Source of the DNA: Schlesneria sp.
Lineage (GTDB): Bacteria; Planctomycetota; Planctomycetia; Planctomycetales; Planctomycetaceae
Reading direction: 5' to 3'
NCBI GenBank assembly: GCA_025353525.1
Contig: JANXOO010000684.1
Location: forward strand, 1-9,227
Length of the DNA: 9,227 nucleotides
Of this stretch, positions 1-6,193 are shown one piece after another. The notes under the pieces were generated by a model. The model was not told the origin of the DNA. It saw nothing but the letters and a program-made list of their open reading frames with translations, and did no database searches. The stretch's first letter is position 1; every line of letters starts with the position of its first letter. Made by a program: the position numbers and the translations under genes.

Positions 1-236
1 CTAATTTTCGAGAGAACTAACTGGTAACATAGTCCCTTGGCTGGCGGTCGTCCAGTTATCGAGGAATTCCTTTGCCGAAAGGACTTTATCTTCGACACAG
101 GATCACGAATTGCCTCATGGTGCAAACGCTGCCGCGACGAATTACGAACAGGTACATATCGGGAGTGGGGAAACTGCTGAGATACCAGCAGCCGCTGGGT
201 TGCTACCGTGGAACTACAATGGTTGCGTAAAAGAAA
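1..236. other. Non-coding leader upstream of the porin gene, with small hairpins
   Basis: No convincing gene is visible here: all three plus-strand frames meet stops early and no recognisable protein tail enters from the left edge. Three inverted repeats can be read directly. TAACTGG at 18-24 pairs with CCAGTTA at 52-58 (27-base loop). TCCTTT at 68-73 pairs with AAAGGA at 78-83 around a GCCG loop and is followed by a T-rich stretch, so it could end transcription of an unseen gene to the left. CTGCTG at 174-179 pairs with CAGCAG at 186-191 around a six-base loop, ending 45 bases before the porin start. I could not identify a convincing -35/-10 pair. Confidence 0.45.
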
Positions 237-1643
237 ATGACCCTACCGCTTATACCGCCTTTGCCGCGTTCCGCAATGCTGGCTGCGTTCATTTTCATAT
301 TCGGCATCGGTCTCTCTTACGCTGATGACCAGCCACAATCTTCGTCAGCGCCACTTTTGACCTGCATGCATCATGATTTTCTGCAGTTGATGAATAGCGA
401 CACCTTCGGCTCGACTAATTCTGCCGTCCCCCTGGTATCGTTTTTTGGTGGACCCTTTGGCGAACGTCTCGGGGTGACCCGTGACTGCTTGGGCATACAA
501 GATAATTTCGCTGCCGATGGCATCCGCGTTGACGCAAGTCTCACCCAATTTTATCAGGGCGTTGTTCATGGCGGCACGGAACGGGCCTCGAAGTACGGGG
601 GAAAGATTGATTACTTCCTGAATATCGATGGTGACAAGGCAGGTCTGTGGGACGGCTTCACAGCCACGATGCATGCGGAAACACGGTACGGCACCGATGT
701 CAATGCCATCGACGGGATGTATTCGTTTGGCAATTTCAATATGGCACTTCCCCAGGCGGGCCAGGACGTGACGGACATCACGAGACTGATATTCTCGCAG
801 TCGCTGTCGGACGATTTCACCGTATTCGGGGGCAAGATCAATTCCCTGGACGATTTCCAACTCAATTTTACTGGCCGAAACGGCATCGACAGATTCATAA
901 ACAGTGCTGTAGTTGCTAACGTCATCAACGCTCGGACGGTCCCTTATTCCACTTATGGCGTGGGCTTTTCTGTGCTTCGAGAAGAGGCGCCCGTGTTCAC
1001 TTTCGTCATGCGTGATCCTGATAATCGTCCAGCGACGGGTGATTGGAACCAGTTGTTTGAGAATGGGGTGCTGCTGTCTGTCACCGTCAAGATACCTGTC
1101 ACTCTTGCAGGCTTGTCGGGAAATCGAAACTTCGGTGGCAATTGGAGCAGCAGGTCATACACGTCTGTCGACCCGGAGTCTTATGCCAACGTCCCTGGTC
1201 AAGGGATCATCGCAGGAAAAGAATCCGGATCGAAGGCACTCTGGTATAACTTCGATCAATACTTGTGGGTCAGTGAATCAGACCCGAACATTGGCTGGGG
1301 AGTTTTTGGAATGGCAGGCATTTCAGACGGCAACCCAAATCCTCTTAAATGGAACACGACCCTTGGCATTGGCGGCAATAGTCTCATTTCCGGGCGCGAA
1401 CGCGATAGTTTCGGGGCAGCCGCTTTTTTTCTCGGGATGTCGAACAACTTCAAGGAACTGTTGGGTGGCCCCCTCGCACCACCTGGGATAGCTCAGCGTG
1501 ACGAATATGGGGTTGAGTTGTTCTACAACACTGCTTTGACTTCCAGGTGCCACCTGACGTTTGACCTGCAAATTGTGGAACCAAGCATCAAGAGCATTTC
1601 GACCTCGGTCCTGGCCGGATTGCGGCTGAAAATCGATCTTTAA
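237..1643 (+). CDS. OprB-family carbohydrate-selective porin (outer membrane)
   Basis: Probable outer-membrane beta-barrel porin of the carbohydrate-selective OprB family, which lets small sugars diffuse into the periplasm. Residues 1-29 form a signal peptide: R12 in the n-region, a hydrophobic core (LAAFIFIFGIGL) and a likely cleavage after SYA at A29. The mature part begins with a short Ser-rich linker, then alternates aromatic/hydrophobic and polar residues in the manner of beta-strands. OprB-like stretches include GIRVDASLTQFYQGVV near 95-110, YGGKIDYFLNID near 120-131, a long GLWDGFTATMHAETRYG segment near 136-152, and the FGGKINSLDDF element near 197-207. The protein ends in a strand (GLRLKIDL) as expected for a barrel, though the last residue is Leu rather than the usual Phe. 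At 468 residues it is of normal family length. The ATG at 237 has only an A-rich weak ribosome site (AAAAGAAA); it is preferred over the ATG at 276 because the later start would remove the only positive charge before the hydrophobic core. It stands alone and converges on the DUF2252 gene. Substrate unknown. Confidence 0.85.
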   Translation: MTLPLIPPLPRSAMLAAFIFIFGIGLSYADDQPQSSSAPLLTCMHHDFLQLMNSDTFGSTNSAVPLVSFFGGPFGERLGVTRDCLGIQDNFAADGIRVDASLTQFYQGVVHGGTERASKYGGKIDYFLNIDGDKAGLWDGFTATMHAETRYGTDVNAIDGMYSFGNFNMALPQAGQDVTDITRLIFSQSLSDDFTVFGGKINSLDDFQLNFTGRNGIDRFINSAVVANVINARTVPYSTYGVGFSVLREEAPVFTFVMRDPDNRPATGDWNQLFENGVLLSVTVKIPVTLAGLSGNRNFGGNWSSRSYTSVDPESYANVPGQGIIAGKESGSKALWYNFDQYLWVSESDPNIGWGVFGMAGISDGNPNPLKWNTTLGIGGNSLISGRERDSFGAAAFFLGMSNNFKELLGGPLAPPGIAQRDEYGVELFYNTALTSRCHLTFDLQIVEPSIKSISTSVLAGLRLKIDL

Positions 1644-1924
1644 CGGCCCACCACAGCGTCGCCAGGGTTGAGCGACGATGCGATCTGCTGATACTCTCAG
1701 TGGCGATCTCGCTTCAATTGGACCCCGAATGAGGGGGCAAGACGGTCCAAGAGAGACCGGGTTATTGATGCGAGAGCGCTACGCTCAAATGTTATGACGA
1801 TTTCACACCAATTTCGTCCCATCACGTGAATCTTTCGCCACCATTTGAATGGAGTGCATTTTTCGCAGTACCGGGCGCGACAACATCATTCGGGAAGCGA
1901 TTCGACTATACCTCTTCTTTTCGA
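1644..1924. other. Convergent intergenic region between the porin and DUF2252 genes
   Basis: No gene is supported here. Several inverted repeats lie just after the porin stop: CGTCGC 1657-1662 with GCGACG 1672-1677 (nine-base loop), TTGGACC 1718-1724 with GGTCCAA 1744-1750 (19-base loop), and GAGCG 1774-1778 with CGCTC 1782-1786 (three-base loop). None is followed by a clear T-run on either strand, so a factor-independent terminator cannot be claimed, although the convergent layout makes transcription ending here likely. The right end holds the first copy of a 19-bp tandem duplication, described separately. Confidence 0.4.
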
Positions 1925-1938
1925 CTATACCTCTTCTT
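1901..1938. repeat. Perfect 19-bp tandem duplication spanning the DUF2252 stop codon
   Basis: The 19-base unit TTCGACTATACCTCTTCTT occurs twice with no gap, at 1901-1919 and 1920-1938. The flanking bases differ, so the repeat is exactly 19 bp per copy. On the minus strand the right-hand copy encodes the last residues of the DUF2252 protein (Glu-Glu-Val) and its TAG stop; the left-hand copy lies just downstream of the stop. Because 19 is not a multiple of three, the extra copy is out of frame with the first. It looks like a recent slippage or duplication event that left the protein unchanged. Confidence 0.9.
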
Positions 1939-3322
1939 CAATCAGTGCCTGAATGCGTCCGGATTGGTGTGCCTCGACCAGCGTGGCGTGGTCTTGTTCT
2001 GTCTGATCGGCGTAGGCCATGGCAAATGTTCCGATCGCCTGATCGAATTGATCGCCTTTGCCCAGGTAACCACTGATGGTCGAGGCATCGCCCGATTTGG
2101 CGTGGGCGCGTGCCAACGTCCAGCCACAGAACTCGGCATATCGTTCCATCTGAGCGGCCGTGATGCCTTCAACCGGGATGGAGAACTTCATGTCTCGCAG
2201 CTGACGGACATAGAAGTCATGGCCGCGCCGGCTATGAACCCAGCCCAGGAAAATGTCGCTGGAGGACTGCATCAGGCGTTGACCGACGACAATCCGCTGT
2301 CCCTGGTTCTTATAGTGGCACTTTTTTGTGTAAGGCTCCAGGACCGAACGTCCCGCTTCCTTGACCTGCAAAATGAGTGGATGATTCTCTTCCGAAAAGA
2401 ATAAAGCCACACCACAGCGCGTCCCGACGCTGCCAATTCCTACGACCTTCTGGGCGCAGTCCTCGAACCGATAGCGATCGAAAAGCACACGGCGCTCGTC
2501 CGGCAGCGATTGGCGGTATTCCTCAAAGCCCTCCAGCCAGTGCTCCTCGACATCATCACTCGTGTCGGCATGGTACAACAGCGGTGGTTGATCGACAAAG
2601 CGATGGCGCCCGCCTTTCACCGCGACGATCTTGGGAAAGACATGATCAATGATCCGCTCACGCGCTTTGTCCGCGAACAACCTTCGGCGTTTCTTTGCCT
2701 TCTCATCAGGCGCCATCTCGATGATTGTTTCCATGTCCAGTCGCGTGTACCACACCTCAGTGGGACTCATGGTCGAGTATTCCCGAAGATGCTCACGGAA
2801 GGCACGAATGCAAGCGACCACGGAATCCCGCCCGTCACTGTCGGATAGACCTTGATCGCGTGCAGCGACGACGAAGCTGGCCGCAAGGCGCTTGATGTCC
2901 CATTCCCACGGAGCGGGGTGAGTCTCATCAAAGTCGTTGAGATCGAAGATCAGATTTCGCTCCGGGGTAGCGAAGAAGCCAAAGTTCAGCAGATGGCAAT
3001 CCCCGCAAGCCTGAACTTGAATCCCTGATGTTGGCAGCACCGACAGATCGCGGGTCATTAATGCGGCGGAGCCGCGTAAGAAAGTGAATGGGCTGCGTAG
3101 CATGCGCCCGTACCGGATAGGGACCAGCTCGGGAATACGGCCTTGATTGGATTGTTCGAGGATCTCGATGGGATCACGGCCGATGGATGACGATTGACAC
3201 TCAGCATGGATTTCCCGCGGCACCTCGGATCGCAGCAGTTTTCCGGCTTCGAGCCGATCATCTCGGGAGCGAAATCTAACGAGGTCAGTATTCAGACGTT
3301 TCGTTGACAATTGGACAGACAT
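1925..3322 (-). CDS. DUF2252 family protein, kinase-like motifs
   Basis: Member of the DUF2252 family, whose biochemical role is not settled; the motifs resemble aminoglycoside-phosphotransferase/protein-kinase-like folds. Visible signatures, in order: FLRGSAALM (81-89); GDCHLLNFG (107-115), resembling the GDxHxxN catalytic loop of APH enzymes; IFDLNDFDET (125-134), resembling the metal-binding D-x-D segment; WDIKRLAAS (141-149), resembling the DLA helix that follows it; a Gly-rich KVVGIGSVGTRC (292-303) followed by LILQVKEA (316-323), resembling a glycine loop and nucleotide-binding Lys (K321); FYVRQLRDMK (370-379); and FCGWTLARAHAKSGDA (398-413). The usual family length is about 400-480 residues, so this copy (465) looks intact. 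No signal peptide or membrane helix is seen, so it is probably cytoplasmic. The ATG start has only a weak upstream purine stretch. It is transcribed divergently from the bestrophin-like gene and converges on the porin gene. Family call is confident; function is unknown. Confidence 0.9.
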   Translation of the reverse strand: MSVQLSTKRLNTDLVRFRSRDDRLEAGKLLRSEVPREIHAECQSSSIGRDPIEILEQSNQGRIPELVPIRYGRMLRSPFTFLRGSAALMTRDLSVLPTSGIQVQACGDCHLLNFGFFATPERNLIFDLNDFDETHPAPWEWDIKRLAASFVVAARDQGLSDSDGRDSVVACIRAFREHLREYSTMSPTEVWYTRLDMETIIEMAPDEKAKKRRRLFADKARERIIDHVFPKIVAVKGGRHRFVDQPPLLYHADTSDDVEEHWLEGFEEYRQSLPDERRVLFDRYRFEDCAQKVVGIGSVGTRCGVALFFSEENHPLILQVKEAGRSVLEPYTKKCHYKNQGQRIVVGQRLMQSSSDIFLGWVHSRRGHDFYVRQLRDMKFSIPVEGITAAQMERYAEFCGWTLARAHAKSGDASTISGYLGKGDQFDQAIGTFAMAYADQTEQDHATLVEAHQSGRIQALIEEEV

Positions 3323-3562
3323 GATTGATGTACCCGCAGAGGTGAGTTTCTACGAGTCACGCTAACGTGTGCAAATACCGCTTGTCCAGTCCTCGTGGGG
3401 CGTGCATCGTCACGAATTTGAAACAGGCGCGTCATAGGCAAGAATCTCGGCACAGATGTCCAATTCGACAATCTCATTTGACAATCTCATCTTGCCATAA
3501 CGGCAATTCCGGATTATCTACTGTGAACAAATGCATCGCCAGAATCCTCATGGAGTGAACGA
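3323..3562. promoter_or_regulatory. Divergent control region between DUF2252 and bestrophin-like genes
   Basis: This 240-base gap must hold the promoters for both divergent genes. Three structures are visible. An 11-bp direct repeat GACAATCTCAT lies at 3467-3477 and 3480-3490 (period 13). A perfect dyad TTGCC-ATAAC-GGCAA lies at 3492-3506, immediately beside it. TGTCCAATT at 3457-3465 is the inverse of AATTGGACA at 3309-3317 inside the first DUF2252 codons. A TTGACA hexamer (3478-3483) lies in the direct repeat, but no good -10 element follows at 15-19 bases, so a promoter position cannot be fixed. Two small open frames across this gap have no protein-like character and were not called. Confidence 0.4.
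3552..3555 (+). promoter_or_regulatory. Ribosome binding site of the bestrophin-like gene
   Basis: GGAG at 3552-3555 sits seven bases before the ATG at 3563. This is a well-placed Shine-Dalgarno sequence and it supports the chosen start. Confidence 0.7.
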
Positions 3563-4336
3563 ATGATCCTGGATTCACTTCCGCTTTGGGGCCTTTATCT
3601 GGCCATGGCCGCAGGTGTGGTTATCTCCGTCGAGGCTGGGTTTCAGTTTGGGAAATACCGGCGACGCATTGGAGCGGCGGAGAAAGAAGGCCCCGTCGGT
3701 CCAATGGTGGGGGCGACACTGGCACTTCTGGCCTTCTTGATCACCTTTACATTTGGAATCGCCGCATCCCGCTTCGAAGCTCGACGACAGGGAATGCTCG
3801 ACGAAGCCAATTCGATCGGTACAACGTACCTGCGAGCTGGCCTGCTGACAGAGCCGCATCGCACCGAGATCCAGCGCCTGCTACACGAGTACGTCGCAAC
3901 ACGTATTGAGGGTGCTCAATCCGGTCGGCTCGCTACGGCCATCGCCAGGTCAGAATCGCTCCAGAACCGACTTTGGTCGCAAGCCACCGAAGTTGTCACC
4001 CTTGATACGAAACCGATTATCACCGGCCTGTTCATCCATTCGCTGAATGAAACCCTCGACATGCATACCACGCGAATCCACGCCTTGCGTGCACGCATTC
4101 CCCTGATCGTCTGGGCAGTGTTGTGCTTTGTGACGATCATGGCAATGACTGCCACGGGTTATCAGGAAGGCCTTGTTAGCTCCCGGCGCTCACCTGTGAT
4201 TCTGGCGCTCATTCTCGCATTTTCTGTCGTGGTGGCCTTGATTGCCGATCTCGACCGACCACACGAAGGACTGCTTCGCGTCAGCCAGCAGACCATGATC
4301 GACCTGGAAAAGAGTATGCAGCCACCAAAGGACTGA
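3563..4336 (+). CDS. Bestrophin-like domain / DUF4239 membrane protein
   Basis: Integral inner-membrane protein of the bestrophin-like (DUF4239) group, distantly related to bestrophin anion channels; its role in bacteria is not established. Four hydrophobic segments are visible at about residues 7-24, 48-67, 179-198 and 210-228, giving a 2+2 layout with a soluble, largely helical region (about 70-177) between the pairs. The family's conserved features are present: the Arg/Glu-rich stretch straight after the second helix (SRFEARRQGMLDEANSIGTTYLRAGLL, about 69-95), in which an acidic Glu-Ala-Asn run is followed by a thread of small residues, and the closing DLDRPHEGLLRVSQ (229-242) after the fourth helix. 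At 257 residues it is of normal length. The start is well supported by GGAG seven bases upstream. It is transcribed away from the DUF2252 gene and converges on the GH13 gene. Ion transport is inferred from the family name only; no residue here proves channel activity. Confidence 0.82.
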   Translation: MILDSLPLWGLYLAMAAGVVISVEAGFQFGKYRRRIGAAEKEGPVGPMVGATLALLAFLITFTFGIAASRFEARRQGMLDEANSIGTTYLRAGLLTEPHRTEIQRLLHEYVATRIEGAQSGRLATAIARSESLQNRLWSQATEVVTLDTKPIITGLFIHSLNETLDMHTTRIHALRARIPLIVWAVLCFVTIMAMTATGYQEGLVSSRRSPVILALILAFSVVVALIADLDRPHEGLLRVSQQTMIDLEKSMQPPKD

Positions 4337-4413
4337 TGAGCGCCTCTGACAGACTTTGATCCGCTCAAGACCAACGAATCACAGTCGGCTAAAGAACTGA
4401 ATTGCGAGGATCC

Positions 4414-4434
4414 AGTAGCACCATTCCGGCTACT
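4414..4434 (+). terminator. Possible weak terminator hairpin after the bestrophin-like gene
   Basis: AGTAGC (4414-4419) pairs with GCTACT (4429-4434) around a nine-base loop, and the 3' arm runs into TTTC. It lies about 78 bases after the stop codon. The stem is short and only half GC, so it is a weak candidate beside the stronger hairpin at 4498-4538. Confidence 0.25.
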
Positions 4435-4497
4435 TTTCAAGTCGGTCCATTGGGCACGTCGATCACCATCGGTCGTGTCATGCATGGGCGCTGTCAC

Positions 4498-4538
4498 TAA
4501 ATGCAAATGCCAGCCACGATGCTGGTCGCTTGCATTTA
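4498..4538. terminator. Two-part hairpin, likely bidirectional terminator
   Basis: TAAATGCAA (4498-4506) pairs perfectly over nine bases with TTGCATTTA (4530-4538). Inside, CCAGC (4510-4514) pairs with GCTGG (4521-4525) around a six-base loop, separated from the outer stem by a small internal loop. On the plus strand the structure is followed by TTTCCTT. It lies between the convergent stops of the bestrophin-like gene (4336) and the GH13 gene (4549), where a shared bidirectional terminator would be expected. The T-tracts are short and the outer stem is AT-rich, so efficiency is uncertain. Confidence 0.5.
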
Positions 4539-4548
4539 TTTCCTTGTC

Positions 4549-6069
4549 TCAATTGTCTCCTGAGTTAAAGACGTTTCGTTCCGCTTGAACTTCAAGAGGT
4601 TTCAATGAGAACAGACACGGTTTCCAGGGTTGAAGATCGACGTACAAGCCCGATAACAGCAGCTCATTTCCCTCCCGTTCGTAATTCGCCGAACTCAATT
4701 GATCCTCCAGCCGCCAGGTCTTGCCACTGAGATCTTCAAAGGGCAACCGGACGCGACACTGGCTCTGGTTGGCGGCGTAATTTACGACCACCAGTAATCG
4801 TTCGTTGCCGGCCCCTTGCCAGGTAAAGGCGACGAAGCAATCATTCGTCCAATTCGTATCCCAGGCTGGATCACATTTGAGAAGTTGCCATTTGCCATCA
4901 CGGACGGCCGGATGACGCAACGCACTCAGCAGTCGATCATAGAATTGTTGTATCCGCTGTACCACGGGCTCTGCTGGCGCTCGGCCGAGATGTGGTGAGA
5001 TTCGTTTCATTCGCCCTTCCAACTGGCCTTGGTGGAAGAATCGGAAGCCCGGCGAAAGATACGTGATAACGGCCGCAGCCTCGTGAATTTCCGGAGTGAA
5101 TGTTGCTGCTGCTCGCGGCTCGTCGTGGTTTTCCAGGAATCGCGCCAGCTTGTTCTGGTAGTCCGTCCCCGCGAAGAAATGCTCGCGTACCGGACGTGCG
5201 TGCCCTTCCCTCAGCCGATCATAAAGTCGTTTATCATAGGCGTAGTCAAATCTCTGTTGCTGCAGCGGCCATTCGAGATCCCAATAGACTTCGGCCAGGA
5301 AGGTAAAGCCTGGAGTTTTCTCGCGCACACGCTGCGTGGCATTCGGCCAAAAAAGTGGTGCGCGCTGGCCCCAGGTGCGTTCGAAAACATCGGGAAGGAC
5401 AAGCATGGCCATGTCGCAGCGGACACCGTCACACTGGCTGGCGATTTTCACGAGTTCGCCGATCATTGCTTCCTGGGTGGTCAGGTTGGCGTAGTTAAGT
5501 TGAAGCGTGTCTGGCCAGCCGGGGAAATACGGGTCACGACCGTGAGCCAGCAGTAAATCTTCGCCTTTGCGCTTGACCCACGTGAAGTTATGCGGGGCAC
5601 GGGCGAGGTCGAGTTCCGTACCTTTGATGAAATGTTCCGGGTGATTCTCAATCCAGGGATGACCGAGTCCCATGTGATTGGGCACGAAGTCCAGCATGAG
5701 CTTCAGACCTCGCTTTTTCATCCGGTCGCGCAGCCGGGCCAACGCGACATCGCCTCCCAGTTTCTGGTGTACTGTGTAGCCGGTAATGGCGAAGCCGGAC
5801 CCCGGGATGTCGTCCTCGCAGAGATCGGGGAGTGTTTCCTGAAACTCGCGCCGCCACTCGGGATTCGACCGCGAGATCTGCTGAGCCGCCTCGCCGGTCT
5901 GCCAGACGCTCAGGAACCAGAGCCAATCAAATCCCATCGCGGCCAGGCGATCCAATTCGGCGTTCGGGATATCGTCGAGTTTCGCCGGACGTCCGAGTTT
6001 ATTCGACAATTCTGTCAACCAAACACGGGTATTGATTTGATACAACGACGGATAGCGAACGTTTTCCAT
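4549..6069 (-). CDS. GH13 alpha-amylase-superfamily glycoside hydrolase
   Basis: Cytoplasmic GH13 enzyme, expected to cleave or transfer alpha-glucosidic bonds by the retaining mechanism. Numbered from the preferred ATG (506 residues): the (beta/alpha)8 barrel shows region I DFVPNH (127-132), a domain-B end with LQLNYAN (189-195, region V-like), region II GVRCDMA (215-221) with nucleophile D219, region III FLAEVYWD (257-264) with acid/base E260, and region IV ENHDEP (313-318) with transition-state Asp D316. The catalytic triad is complete. Region II lacks the Lys-His pair of classical alpha-amylases, so the specificity may differ. A beta-sandwich-like C-terminal domain (about 405-490) follows. 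No signal peptide is seen. The start at 6069 is chosen because AGAGAGG (6079-6085) lies nine bases upstream; an in-frame GTG at 6114 would add 15 residues but has no ribosome site. It is the second gene of a likely operon behind the GH63 gene. The exact substrate (glucan, trehalose-like or sucrose-like) cannot be told. Confidence 0.88.
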   Translation of the reverse strand: MENVRYPSLYQINTRVWLTELSNKLGRPAKLDDIPNAELDRLAAMGFDWLWFLSVWQTGEAAQQISRSNPEWRREFQETLPDLCEDDIPGSGFAITGYTVHQKLGGDVALARLRDRMKKRGLKLMLDFVPNHMGLGHPWIENHPEHFIKGTELDLARAPHNFTWVKRKGEDLLLAHGRDPYFPGWPDTLQLNYANLTTQEAMIGELVKIASQCDGVRCDMAMLVLPDVFERTWGQRAPLFWPNATQRVREKTPGFTFLAEVYWDLEWPLQQQRFDYAYDKRLYDRLREGHARPVREHFFAGTDYQNKLARFLENHDEPRAAATFTPEIHEAAAVITYLSPGFRFFHQGQLEGRMKRISPHLGRAPAEPVVQRIQQFYDRLLSALRHPAVRDGKWQLLKCDPAWDTNWTNDCFVAFTWQGAGNERLLVVVNYAANQSQCRVRLPFEDLSGKTWRLEDQLSSANYEREGNELLLSGLYVDLQPWKPCLFSLKPLEVQAERNVFNSGDN

Positions 6070-6078
6070 GGTTTTGTG

Positions 6079-6085
6079 CCTCTCT
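6079..6085 (-). promoter_or_regulatory. Ribosome binding site that fixes the GH13 start
   Basis: The minus-strand sequence AGAGAGG lies nine bases upstream of the ATG at 6069. The alternative in-frame GTG start at 6114 has no comparable purine run in front of it, so this site decides the shorter, 506-residue reading. Confidence 0.65.
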
Positions 6086-6193
6086 GGTTGCTTCTCAACA
6101 AAGATGAAGTTCACTGCTCAGCGTTGGTGCTGATTCGAGCAATCACGTTTTGGCGCGAGCGACGAAAGTTTCTTATTCAATGGCCAGAAGAAA

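Noticed and set aside
345..860. A 171-codon minus-strand open frame opposite the porin gene.
   Set aside because: The porin frame has a signal peptide and family features; the antisense translation has none.
1826..2404. A 192-codon plus-strand open frame running from the intergenic gap into the DUF2252 gene.
   Set aside because: Most of it is antisense to conserved DUF2252 sequence, and it has no convincing start signal or recognisable domain.
2993..3007. A CGDCH motif (residues 106-110 of the DUF2252 protein) that matches the CxxCH haem c attachment pattern.
   Set aside because: It sits inside the conserved GDxHxxNFG motif of the family and the protein has no signal peptide, so covalent haem attachment is very unlikely.
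3478..3520. A TTGACA hexamer followed by AT-rich sequence as a sigma-70-type promoter for the bestrophin-like gene.
   Set aside because: The best -10-like hexamer (GATTAT, 3512-3517) is 28 bases away and nothing suitable lies at 15-19 bases, so no promoter is called.
3367..3558. A 63-codon plus-strand frame ending four bases before the bestrophin-like start, which might be an upstream leader peptide gene.
   Set aside because: It begins with GTG without a ribosome site, its composition (Arg, His, Ser, Cys rich) is not protein-like, and it runs across the repeats of the control region.
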